Source: CALDSL01 sp039810245 (GTDB taxonomy: Bacteria > Chloroflexota > Anaerolineae > Anaerolineales > Anaerolineaceae). From it: a DNA stretch of 64,000 nt. The stretch spans positions 62,001-126,000 of the forward strand of contig JBDHWQ010000010.1 of assembly GCA_039810245.1 (NCBI GenBank), written 5' to 3'. The notes under the pieces are model-generated. The model worked only from the letters and a program-made list of their open reading frames with translations, did not search any database and had not been told where the DNA came from. The position numbers were made by a program, and so were the translations under genes. Each line of letters opens with the position of its first letter. Positions within the stretch are counted from its first letter, which is position 1. Shown piece after piece: positions 49,535 through 58,983 of the stretch.

Positions 49535-49867
49535 ATGGCAAACACACTGTGGGTTACCACCGCATTTGATTTTGAAGGCTATAAAGTCTCGCGACACCTG
49601 GGCGTGGTGCGCGGCATCACCGTGCGCTCGCGCAGCGTGGTGGGCAACTTCGTCGGCGGGCTGCAAACGCTCGTGGGCGGTAACATTACCGTCTTCACCG
49701 AGCTGTGCGAGCACGCGCGCCAGGAAGCCTTTGACCTGATGGTGCAGCACGCGCAGCAGCTCGGCGCAAACGCCATCATCGGCATGCGCTACGATGCAAA
49801 CGACGTGATGGACGGCGTCACCGAAGTGCTGGCCTACGGCACGGCGGTGGTGATCGAAAAGGCGTGA
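49535..49867 (+). CDS. YbjQ/UPF0145 family protein
   Basis: A 110-aa protein that forms pentamers in its family and is often labelled a putative heavy-metal-binding protein. FEGYKVSRHLGVVRGITVRSRSVVGNFVGGLQTLVGGNITVFTELCEHARQEAF (family positions 12-65) and GANAIIGMRYDAN are diagnostic. Function poorly known. GAAAGGCAAC precedes the ATG. Confidence 0.88.
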   Translation: MANTLWVTTAFDFEGYKVSRHLGVVRGITVRSRSVVGNFVGGLQTLVGGNITVFTELCEHARQEAFDLMVQHAQQLGANAIIGMRYDANDVMDGVTEVLAYGTAVVIEKA

Positions 49868-49868
49868 G

Positions 49869-50423
49869 CCGCAAGAAGGCTTCCTCTTCCCGGACCTGGC
49901 AACCGAACGGCTGCGCCTGCGCCGGCTGGCTCCCGGTGACCTCAACTTCCTGTTTGAGCATTTTAGGCATCCGCAGGTAGGTGAATACCTGGTGGATGAA
50001 GACCCGGTCACCACGCCGGTGCAGGCAGAAGACATCCTGCGCTTTTACCTGGAACAGGATGGCAAAGGCTACAACCGCTGGCTGATGGAACGAAAGTCTG
50101 ATGGCCGGCCGCTGGGTACGCTTGGTTTTCACCGCTGGGACCGGCGTAATCACCACATTGAAATTGGCTATGATCTTTCCCCGCAGTACTGGGGCAGCGG
50201 GTACATGCGCGAGGCGGCGGCTGCCGCGCTGAATTTGGCTTTCACACACATGCGCGTGCACCGCGTGGAAGCCATGATTCACGTGGACAACGTGCGCTCA
50301 CAGCGGCTGGCCGAAGGGCTGGGATTCCGGCGCGAGGGCCTGCTGCGCGGCAATTTTTACAGCGACGGCCGGTACCACGACCATTACCTGTACGCGCTGA
50401 TAGAAAGCGACCGGCGCGCCTAA
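49869..50423 (+). CDS. GNAT acetyltransferase with unresolved start (possible frameshift)
   Basis: Acetyltransferase of the RimJ/RimL type. The conserved start of the domain (FPDLATERLRLRRLAPGDL) is coded from about 49881, but this frame has no ATG, GTG or TTG before GTG 49992. A GTG at 49864, overlapping the upstream stop, is one base out of frame. A one-base deletion near 49867-49890, a sequencing error, or a non-standard start (CTG) would explain this. The rest is intact: acetyl-CoA loop QYWGSGYMREAA and VDNVRSQRLAEGLGFRREG. The minimal standard reading is 49992-50423 (143 aa). Confidence 0.7.
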   Translation, partial: PQEGFLFPDLATERLRLRRLAPGDLNFLFEHFRHPQVGEYLVDEDPVTTPVQAEDILRFYLEQDGKGYNRWLMERKSDGRPLGTLGFHRWDRRNHHIEIGYDLSPQYWGSGYMREAAAAALNLAFTHMRVHRVEAMIHVDNVRSQRLAEGLGFRREGLLRGNFYSDGRYHDHYLYALIESDRRA

Positions 50424-51082
50424 CCCTCCGCGAGGAATGCTTCCAGGGCGGCCAGCATGCTGTGCAGCGCATCCAGCGAAGCCCAGAAGTTGCCGGCAAT
50501 TTCCAGGCTGTGGTCCGCGCCTGGGATCACCAGCCCGCGGCTGCCCGGCCGCGCCGCCAGCTCGGCGAAGCGCGCCGGGTGGTAGGCCGGGTCGGTGCTT
50601 CCGATGACGAACAGCCCGGGCTGTGGCGCGGCTTTGGCCTGCGCGTAGAGCGCGTCGCTGCTAAACAGCGGCGTCAGCCAGATGATGCGCGCGGCGGCCA
50701 GGCGCACATCGGCAGCGATTTCGCCCAGCACGCGCGTGCCAATCGACTTGCCGACCAGCGTAATGCGCTGGTAGGGATGGGCGGCCAGGGCGGCGTCTAT
50801 GGCCGCGGTAGCGTCAGCGCGCAGTTGCGCGGCGCGCTCACCTTCGGGCAGGCCTTGAAAGCCGGGCTGCTGGCTGTAAGTATATTCCACGCGCAGCACG
50901 TCAGCGCCGTGTTCCAGCAGCATCAGCCCGGGGTAATAAAGCAGCGGCATGCCGGTGGTGTACTGGTAGCCGGGAAAGAGCACCGCCAGGTGATCGGTTG
51001 CGTCTTTCTGCCGGAGGAACAGGTTGGGCAGCGGCTGGCCGTGGTAGTCGGTTAGCGAGAGATGGTCGTACGTGTAAGCCAT
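50420..51082 (-). CDS. Alpha/beta hydrolase
   Basis: A 220-aa serine hydrolase-like protein of the dienelactone or KANL3/Tex30-like group. HLAVLFPGYQYTTGMPLLYY provides the oxyanion region, LVGKSIGTRV the nucleophile elbow (Ser in GKSIG), FVIGSTDPAYH the acid region, and IPGADHSLEI the catalytic His. The substrate is unknown. ATG 51082 has CGGAGACG upstream. It converges with the preceding acetyltransferase, overlapping its end by 4 bases. Confidence 0.83.
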   Translation of the reverse strand: MAYTYDHLSLTDYHGQPLPNLFLRQKDATDHLAVLFPGYQYTTGMPLLYYPGLMLLEHGADVLRVEYTYSQQPGFQGLPEGERAAQLRADATAAIDAALAAHPYQRITLVGKSIGTRVLGEIAADVRLAAARIIWLTPLFSSDALYAQAKAAPQPGLFVIGSTDPAYHPARFAELAARPGSRGLVIPGADHSLEIAGNFWASLDALHSMLAALEAFLAEG

Positions 51083-51099
51083 GAACGTCTCCGGGGTGT

Positions 51100-51675
51100 T
51101 TATTTCCGGCGCCGGCGCAGCGCCAGCGGTAGCAGAAGGAAAGTTGCCAACGGCCAGACCCACTCCAGCCGCCCTGGACCGCCTGTGCCGGTGCGTGGCG
51201 CGGTGCGGCGGATGCGCATCAGGCGGTAGTCAGCCACTTCGCGCAGCAGCGCTTCATCGCTGACGGTGTACGGGTCCAGCCCGGCGAAGATGGCCGCGAA
51301 ACCCGAGCCGATCAGTACCGCGCGGATCAGGTCGAGCTGGTTAGGCGCGCCGGTTACTTCTTCGGCGGTGGCCTCCCACCAGCCATCCGGCATCCAGACT
51401 TCCACTTCCGGGTGGGCGCGCATGTTACGGTACCAGTCGGAAATGCCACCGAAGCCGGCCACGCAGTACACCTCGCCATCGACGACGGCATAATTGACCG
51501 GCGTACGCCGCAGTTGGCCGGTTTTGCGCCCGCGGTGTGTGATGACCATGATCTGCCCGGTGACTGCCGGCCAGATGGCAAACCAGCGCCCGAGGCCCAG
51601 TTCCCACATGAGCAGCATGAAATGGTTGAACTTCCGGAAGACCCGGCGCAGTTTTTCTTCGGTCTGTTTTTCCAT
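51100..51675 (-). CDS. Deazaflavin (F420)-dependent nitroreductase-family protein
   Basis: A 191-aa protein with a split-barrel fold of the Ddn type. IMVITHRGRKTGQLRRTPVNYAVVDGEVYCVAG (family core, positions about 45-77) is diagnostic, and WYRNMRAHPEVEVW follows. Members reduce substrates with coenzyme F420; this would imply F420 in the organism, which is inference. The C-terminus has one added hydrophobic segment and RRRRK, suggesting a membrane tail. I chose ATG 51675 (GGAG 7 bases upstream); the open frame extends 200 bases further. Confidence 0.83.
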   Translation of the reverse strand: MEKQTEEKLRRVFRKFNHFMLLMWELGLGRWFAIWPAVTGQIMVITHRGRKTGQLRRTPVNYAVVDGEVYCVAGFGGISDWYRNMRAHPEVEVWMPDGWWEATAEEVTGAPNQLDLIRAVLIGSGFAAIFAGLDPYTVSDEALLREVADYRLMRIRRTAPRTGTGGPGRLEWVWPLATFLLLPLALRRRRK

Positions 51676-52055
51676 CACGCGCTCCACCATTGCAAGGATA
51701 GTATCAGTATAGTCCAGAATCTCATTCGTCCCAATCGTATCGCCTGTGAGATCGGGAGAAAAATGTGCCAACAGGGAAGCCTGGACAGGCGGAAGAGGAC
51801 GCCCCTCTATCCTCCAAATCGTTATTCCGGCGATTTGGAGGGAAAGAATACGCCTCTCTCCAAATGTGCTCTCCAGCATGTGGAGAGAGCTGGAGGGGTT
51901 TCTTCAGGGTTTACAGGAGAAGTGAATTTCGAGCGGTAATGTACCTGCCCATCGCCGGGGCATTTGTCCGGGGGCGGATGGCGGGAAAGTCCTGAATTGG
52001 TGCCCGGGGCGGGGGATGCTATCATGATTAAAATCAGGGTGGCAGGGATGGGAAT
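51676..52055. other. Intergenic region with two related hairpins
   Basis: No gene recognised. Two hairpins sit close together: CCTCCAAATCG/CGATTTGGAGG (51811-51841, perfect) and CTCTCTCCA/TGGAGAGAG (51854-51889). They share a CTCCAAAT core in the 5' arm. No T runs follow, so they are not ordinary terminators. They could be regulatory or a remnant of a repeat element. Confidence 0.45.
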
Positions 52056-52604
52056 ATGCGAATGCACGGGCCGTGGAAGATCAAAAGCACAATCTGTAAA
52101 TTTGAGAATGATTTTTTGACACTATTCGAAGACGCTGTCGTCCAGCCGGATGGCAAGCCGGGGACCTATGCCACGGTCGACATCAAGCCGGGCGTCTCGG
52201 TATTGCCAATGGACGAGGATGGGAATGTCTACCTGGTGCGCCAGTTCCGCTATGCGCTGGGGCGCGACAGCATCGAAGCTGTGGCCGGCGGACTGGACGG
52301 GAATGAGCCGCCGCTGGAAGGCGCCAAACGCGAGGCATGCGAAGAACTGGGCATTACCGCGCGGCGCTGGACTGACCTGGGCCAGGTGGAAGAAGATACT
52401 TCCCTGGTGCGCAGCCGCGGCTACCTGTTCCTGTGCCAGGAGCTGGAATTTGGTGAGGTGGAACCCGATGGCACGGAACAGATCGAGCGGTTAAAGATGC
52501 CACTGCGTGAAGCGGTGCAAAAGGTGATGGAAAGCGAAATTGTGCATTCGCCCAGCGCGCTGCTGATCCTCAAAGCCGCCATCCACCTGGGCCGGGTGGA
52601 TTGA
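52056..52604 (+). CDS. Nudix hydrolase, ADP-ribose pyrophosphatase-like
   Basis: A 182-aa protein. The Nudix box is complete: G-x5-E-x7-REACEELGI near residues 79-101 (NEPPLEGAKREACEELG). VRQFRYALGRDSIEAVAGG before it matches the ADP-ribose hydrolase group (E-x-PAG-type, here EAVAGG). The start is ATG 52056, with a second ATG 6 bases later. The likely substrate is ADP-ribose or a related NDP-sugar. Confidence 0.85.
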   Translation: MRMHGPWKIKSTICKFENDFLTLFEDAVVQPDGKPGTYATVDIKPGVSVLPMDEDGNVYLVRQFRYALGRDSIEAVAGGLDGNEPPLEGAKREACEELGITARRWTDLGQVEEDTSLVRSRGYLFLCQELEFGEVEPDGTEQIERLKMPLREAVQKVMESEIVHSPSALLILKAAIHLGRVD

Positions 52605-52694
52605 TTGCGACTTTCGCGGCCGGGTAGTACAATTTTTTTGGCGACCCGCGTTGGATGATTGTTGAAGCTCATACCGGGCTGCCAGGAGATACCC

Positions 52695-53402
52695 ATGTCG
52701 GCTGGGAAAGGTTTGCGAAGAGTTGTCGGGACGATGATGGTCACCGCAGGTGCGGTGGGAGCGTATGTGCGCTTTGTGCGCCCGTGGTTGATGACCCGCG
52801 GCGCCTCGGACACCGACTTGCGAAGGGCGCTGCCCGGCGATGATCTGCTGGCGCACCCGCAGTGGACGTCCACCCAGGCGGTTACTGTGCATGCAACGGC
52901 CGGTGAAATCTGGCCGTGGATTGCGCAGTGGGGCTATGGCCGCGGTGGGTTTTACAGCTACGACTGGATCGACCGCCTTCTGGGTTCAAAGGGTGTCGTC
53001 AGCAGCGAGCGCATCCTGCCGCAATACCAGAACATCCAGGTCGGCGACTGGGTGCCGGTGGCCGAGAACGGCGGGTTTGTGGTGGCCGGGGTAGAGCCGG
53101 GCCGCTACCTTCTGCTGCGCAACCGCCTGGATATGCAAACAGCGCAGCAGATCCCAGACCCGGGGCGGCTGCCAGAGACCTATATCGATATCACCTGGGT
53201 GCTGTACCTCGAGCCGCTGTCAAGCCAGTTAACGCGGCTGATCTCGCGCATGCGTATGGATGGACGCTACACACCTTCGCCCGCAGCCAGCGCGTTCATG
53301 GATGAGCTGCTCAAGCCGGGCAGCGCCATCATGGACTGGCGCATGCTGCAAGGAATTAAGTGCCGCGCGGAAGGCAACTGCCTGAGTGCCAACGACGCCT
53401 GA
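52695..53402 (+). CDS. SRPBCC-like protein with N-terminal membrane segment
   Basis: A 235-aa protein. A short hydrophobic anchor (VVGTMMVTAGAVGAYVRFV) leads to a START/SRPBCC-type lipid or ligand-binding fold. The pattern is VTVHATAGEIWPWIAQWGYGRGGFYSYDWIDRLLG, then WVPVAENGGFVVAGVEPGRYLLLRN. Ligand unknown. CAGGAG lies 8 bases before ATG 52695. It precedes the PfkB gene by 22 bases. Confidence 0.77.
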   Translation: MSAGKGLRRVVGTMMVTAGAVGAYVRFVRPWLMTRGASDTDLRRALPGDDLLAHPQWTSTQAVTVHATAGEIWPWIAQWGYGRGGFYSYDWIDRLLGSKGVVSSERILPQYQNIQVGDWVPVAENGGFVVAGVEPGRYLLLRNRLDMQTAQQIPDPGRLPETYIDITWVLYLEPLSSQLTRLISRMRMDGRYTPSPAASAFMDELLKPGSAIMDWRMLQGIKCRAEGNCLSANDA

Positions 53403-53424
53403 GAAGAGGACATCGACCGACTAC

Positions 53425-54345
53425 ATGGAAACTGTGCTGGACGTGGCCGTCGTCGGCAACATTGGCATTGACACCAACGTCTACCTGCACGGCGAGGACG
53501 TTGACTGGAGCCGCGAGGCCAATTTCACTGAAAACATCGACTATATCGGCCAGGCGGGCGGGTACGCGAGCCGCGGTTACGCGCGCCTGGGCTGGCGCGC
53601 GGCGTTCATCGGCCACGTGGGGGATGATGCCAGCGGGCGCTGGATCCGCCAGCAGCTCAAAACCGACGGCGTGGACACCAGCGCGCTGTTCAGCGACCCG
53701 GCCGGCACCAGCCGCAGCGTGAACATCCTGTACCGTGACGGCCGGCGCAAGAACTTTTATGACGGCAAGAGCCACATGACGTTGCAGCCCGACTCCGGGG
53801 CGTGCCGGGCTGTGTTCGCGCGGGCGCGGCTGGCGCACGTCAATCTGCCCAACTGGGCGCGAAACCTGCTTCCAGCCATGCGCGAGTGCGGGCTGACTAT
53901 AGCCTGCGATTTGCAGGACGTGACCGCGGCGGATGATCCTTATCGCGCCGACTTTATCCGCGCCGCGGATATTCTGTTTTTATCAGCGGCCAACCATAAC
54001 CGGCCGGATGGCGTGCTGCGCGCGCTGCTGGGCATGAACCCGCGCGCCTTGCTGGTGTGCGGCATGGGCAGTCAGGGCTGCGCGCTGGCCAGCGCGCAGG
54101 GCGGCATCCGCTATTACCCGCCGGTGGAAATGGAGCAGCCAGTGATTGACACCAATGGCGCTGGCGACTCGCTGGCGGTGGGCTTTCTGAGCAGCTACGT
54201 GTTGGAGCAGCGCCCGGTGGAAGAATCGCTGCTGCGCGGGCAGATCGCGGCGCGCCATGCCTGCACCCTGCGCGCCGACAGCGATCACCTGATCACCCGC
54301 GCGGAGCTGGACGCGCGTGCAAGCGAGGTGCGGCATGCAGGTTGA
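53425..54345 (+). CDS. PfkB family carbohydrate kinase
   Basis: A 306-aa ribokinase-fold sugar or nucleoside kinase. The N-terminal VAVVGNIGIDTNVYLHGEDV and GQAGGYASRGYARLGWRAAFIGHVGDDASG are PfkB signature 1. DTNGAGDSLAVGF (242-254) is signature 2, with catalytic Asp248. The substrate is not identifiable. ATG 53425 is preferred, though a GTG at 53386 overlapping the previous gene is possible. The next gene overlaps its end by 11 bases. Confidence 0.87.
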   Translation: METVLDVAVVGNIGIDTNVYLHGEDVDWSREANFTENIDYIGQAGGYASRGYARLGWRAAFIGHVGDDASGRWIRQQLKTDGVDTSALFSDPAGTSRSVNILYRDGRRKNFYDGKSHMTLQPDSGACRAVFARARLAHVNLPNWARNLLPAMRECGLTIACDLQDVTAADDPYRADFIRAADILFLSAANHNRPDGVLRALLGMNPRALLVCGMGSQGCALASAQGGIRYYPPVEMEQPVIDTNGAGDSLAVGFLSSYVLEQRPVEESLLRGQIAARHACTLRADSDHLITRAELDARASEVRHAG

Positions 54346-55135
54346 ATTCGCCGGGCCACCCGCGGCGGATGTGGTGCTGTTCCTGCACGGTGGTGGTGCG
54401 GCCGGCTGGAGTTGGCGCTACCAGGTGCAGGATTTGCAGGACACCTACCGCTGCGTGGTCCCCGACCTACCCGGCAGCGGCCGCAGCCTGGATGAAGGAC
54501 CGTTCTCCTTTGAGAAAGCCGCGGACAGCGTGGCGGCGCTTGCGCGCAGGCTGGGCGCGAGCAAAATCCACCTGGTGGGGCTGTCATTGGGCGGGCAGTT
54601 GGGAACGTACCTGCTCAGCCGGCAGCCGGAGCTGTTCAGCAGCGCCTTTCTGAGCGGGGTGCTGGCGCGTGAAGCGCCGGGCGGCGGCTGCATGGCATCT
54701 GCGCCGGGGCGGGCGCTGCTGCGCGCCACGCTGGCCGCCTACTGGCCGTTCCGCTTGCGCGATTTCTGGCTGCGCGCCAATATGCGCAGCTATGGCATCC
54801 CGGCCGAGTTCCTGCCCGAGGTGCGCGAAGAAACGCGCAACCTGACCATCGACAGCTTTTTGCACATGATCCTGAACGAAAACCTGCGCTTCCGTTTGCC
54901 GGACGGGCTGGAACGCGCCGGTCTGCCGGTTCTGGTGGCGGTGGGCGAAAAAGAGTACGGCATCGTGCACGATTCGGCGCGCGACCTGGTGCGCGCGCTG
55001 CCGCAGGCGCGGGGTGTGTGCGTGCGCGGCGTGGGCCATAACTGGAGCCTGGAAAATCCGCGCCTGTTCAACCGCGCGCTGCGCGACTGGCTGGCACGCC
55101 AACCGCTGCCGGTGGAGTGCAGCCCACTGCGCTGA
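54335..55135 (+). CDS. Alpha/beta hydrolase
   Basis: A 266-aa serine hydrolase-like protein. The oxyanion motif is HGGG (18-21), PDLPGSGRS follows strand 4, and the nucleophile is Ser84 in GLSLGGQ. VAVGEKEYGIVHDSA places the acid and GVGHNWSLENP the catalytic His. The substrate is unknown. GAGGTG precedes ATG 54335, inside the end of the kinase gene, so the two are translationally coupled. Confidence 0.86.
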   Translation: MQVEFAGPPAADVVLFLHGGGAAGWSWRYQVQDLQDTYRCVVPDLPGSGRSLDEGPFSFEKAADSVAALARRLGASKIHLVGLSLGGQLGTYLLSRQPELFSSAFLSGVLAREAPGGGCMASAPGRALLRATLAAYWPFRLRDFWLRANMRSYGIPAEFLPEVREETRNLTIDSFLHMILNENLRFRLPDGLERAGLPVLVAVGEKEYGIVHDSARDLVRALPQARGVCVRGVGHNWSLENPRLFNRALRDWLARQPLPVECSPLR

Positions 55136-55235
55136 ACGCGGCCCGCGCGGGCGAAGGTTGCGATGATCTTGTATAATCGGGCAAAATCCAACAAGCGTGG
55201 GGGCTCACCATTAATGGTGTAGATAGGAGCAGTTT

Positions 55236-56369
55236 GTGACCGACCCCTTGCAGGTTTTGATTACCGGTGCAACTGGCATGATTGGCGGCGCGGTGGCGCG
55301 CCGTTGGGCGGCCCTGGGTGTGGGGCGGCTGGGCGAGGCACGCATTACGGTGCTGGTGCGCGATCCGGCGTCAGAAGCGGCGCGCAAATTGGAAGCGTTG
55401 GGCGCGCGCGTGCTGCGCGGGGACCTGAGCGATGATGCGGCTATCGCGGCCGCGGTGCGGGGCATGGACCTGATCGTCCATGCTGCCGGCGCGCGCGATC
55501 ATGAGCGCTCGTTGGGCGCGCGCCAGGTGCAGGCCCAGGCTGCAGCAGCCCTATACCGCGCGGCGTGCGCGGCCGGGGTGAGGCGCATGCTGGCATTCAG
55601 CGCGTTGGCGTTTGGTATCAACGGTGCGGGCTGGACTGGCGACCCCGACACGGATTTGCGGCTGCATACCGAGCGCGGCCTGATGGATGCGATGCAGCCC
55701 GGGCGCACGCAGTTGGTGGTGCTGCGGCTGGCGCCGGTGTACGGGCCAGGCGCGCCGCGCTGGACGGTGCAGCCGTTGGAGCGCGCGCAGCAGGGCAGCC
55801 TGAGCGTACCCGGCCACGGGCAGTACGCCTTGCCATATGTATATATCGAGAACGTAGTAGACGCAGTCACTGCCGCCGCCGCCGCCGACGCGTGCGGCGT
55901 GTATGAGGTGTTCGACGGCATATCCAGCTATGCCGAGGTGTACGGGCATTACGCAGGCATGGCTGGTAGGCGGGTGGGCCGCCTGCCGCTGCCGGTGGTG
56001 ATGGGGCTGTGCTGGCTGGAAGAGACGCAGGCGCGGCTGCTGGGGCGCGCGCCAAAGGTCACGCGCGATGGTATGCGTAGCCTGCTGCAGGAAATGCCAA
56101 CGGAGCCTCGCACAGCCGAAAAAGCGCAGCGCGAGCTGGGTTGGCAATCGCGCGTCAGCCTGGAAGAAGGCATGGCGGCCATCGAGCGCAGCAACAGTTT
56201 CCACAAGCGCCAGCAGCGCGACGAAGTGGACCCGTGGAAAGAAAATAGCAACTGGATCACGGAAGATGAGCTAACGAAAGGTGGGGAATATGAGCACGGA
56301 GATCAAGATAAACCGCGCCCCGGTGATGACCCTATGGGCAGCGGTGGTGGCGGAGCAAATGGGCTATGA
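55236..56369 (+). CDS. NAD-dependent epimerase/dehydratase family protein lacking the usual Tyr-x3-Lys
   Basis: A 377-aa extended SDR. The nucleotide loop is TGATGMIGGAVARRW near 10-24; LRGDLSDDAAIAAAVRGMDLIVHAAG is conserved. At the catalytic position, where Tyr-x3-Lys is expected, the protein reads LHTERGLMD, with no Tyr or Lys, so redox catalysis is doubtful. VLRLAPVYGPG and YVYIENVVDAV are normal. The start is GTG 55236 with AGGAGC upstream. The last 27 codons overlap the next gene in another frame and look like a tail without function. Confidence 0.8.
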   Translation: MTDPLQVLITGATGMIGGAVARRWAALGVGRLGEARITVLVRDPASEAARKLEALGARVLRGDLSDDAAIAAAVRGMDLIVHAAGARDHERSLGARQVQAQAAAALYRAACAAGVRRMLAFSALAFGINGAGWTGDPDTDLRLHTERGLMDAMQPGRTQLVVLRLAPVYGPGAPRWTVQPLERAQQGSLSVPGHGQYALPYVYIENVVDAVTAAAAADACGVYEVFDGISSYAEVYGHYAGMAGRRVGRLPLPVVMGLCWLEETQARLLGRAPKVTRDGMRSLLQEMPTEPRTAEKAQRELGWQSRVSLEEGMAAIERSNSFHKRQQRDEVDPWKENSNWITEDELTKGGEYEHGDQDKPRPGDDPMGSGGGGANGL

Positions 56370-56823
56370 CCCTGACGCGGCGCTGACGCTGGGCAAGGTG
56401 GTTTCAGGCCTCAACGCGCAGTCCAAGGGGCAGCGGCTGGGAATCTACGACGACAGCCCGCGGGACGATGACGATCGCCGCGCGGCGCGCGAGCGCCAGC
56501 CTGACGAGCAGTACATGATTGGGCTACTGGGACGCGCCGTGCCGGTGGTGGACACCAAGCAGGGTGTGCGCGCGGTGACCGGCGGCCGCCCGGAGAACCC
56601 GGCTGCCGTGGAGCGCTACCTGAAGACCAAATTTAAGGACGCGCTGGCGGAAGTGCGCGAAGAAATGCGCGCGCTGGCAAAATCGATGCCGGTGGACGAG
56701 CTCAAGCGCCGCGCCTACGCGCTGTATCAGGAGTTCCGCCCGGAAGTGCCGGAAGGCAAGCGCGGCTGGGGCGCTACCGGCACGCTGAGCCTGGAAAAGA
56801 TCCGCAGCCTGCGCGAAGGGTAA
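56290..56823 (+). CDS. Conserved hypothetical protein, 177 aa
   Basis: Not recognised. A soluble, charged, mostly helical protein. It begins INRAPVMTLWAAVVAEQMGYDPDAALTLGKVVSGLNAQSKG, a helix pair reminiscent of a small DNA- or protein-binding unit. The middle reads GLLGRAVPVVDTKQGVRAVTGG, and the end LSLEKIRSLREG. AAAGGTGGGG precedes the ATG. Its first 80 bases overlap the epimerase gene. Confidence 0.7.
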   Translation: MSTEIKINRAPVMTLWAAVVAEQMGYDPDAALTLGKVVSGLNAQSKGQRLGIYDDSPRDDDDRRAARERQPDEQYMIGLLGRAVPVVDTKQGVRAVTGGRPENPAAVERYLKTKFKDALAEVREEMRALAKSMPVDELKRRAYALYQEFRPEVPEGKRGWGATGTLSLEKIRSLREG

Positions 56824-56958
56824 AACCGGGAGCGCTTCGCCGCAAATGCGCAGCCGATCGCTCCCCTGTAGCAGTTCTCCTCAGGCAGGGGTACGGTCCA
56901 ACGGGAGTATAATAGGGAAAATCACCAAATCCCTATAACCAACCTCGGAGGTCCTTCT

Positions 56959-58617
<1,659 letters not shown>

Positions 58618-58623
58618 CACGCG

Positions 58624-58983
58624 GTGCGTGGCGGCCGTTTCCTGTGGTTTCTCATCAGCCTGGGGCTGGGGATTGTGCTCGGGCTGGCTGCCGGCTGGGT
58701 GATCGCGCCGCTGCGCGCGCCTTCCGGTGGGCTGGAGACGCTGGAAGTGTCATCCCGCGCCGAGTACGTGCTGATGGTAGCCGAGAGCTACGCGGCAGAT
58801 GGCGATGCGGCCGCGGCGGCCGAACGGTTGGCGGCTTTTGCGCCGCTGCCGCCGCTGCGCGCAGTACAGGAAGCCATTATTAATGGCGGAGAGCAGGGTT
58901 ACACGAAGGCTGAGCTCGACCAGCTGGCGCGGCTTGGGCAGGGTTTGCAGTCGCTGCCGCAGAAGCCTGAGAACACGCCATGA
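58624..58983 (+). CDS. Short membrane-anchored protein, paralogue of the next gene
   Basis: A 119-aa protein, not recognised. GTG start 6 bases after the hutU stop. One N-terminal membrane helix (FLWFLISLGLGIVLGLAAGWVI) leads to an extracytoplasmic helical part with LMVAESYAADGDAAAAAERLAAFAPLPPLRAVQEAI. The pattern helix, Y-A-x-x-G-D, A-x-x-RL recurs in the next gene, so the pair probably arose by duplication. Its stop overlaps the next ATG (ATGA). Confidence 0.65.
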   Translation: MRGGRFLWFLISLGLGIVLGLAAGWVIAPLRAPSGGLETLEVSSRAEYVLMVAESYAADGDAAAAAERLAAFAPLPPLRAVQEAIINGGEQGYTKAELDQLARLGQGLQSLPQKPENTP

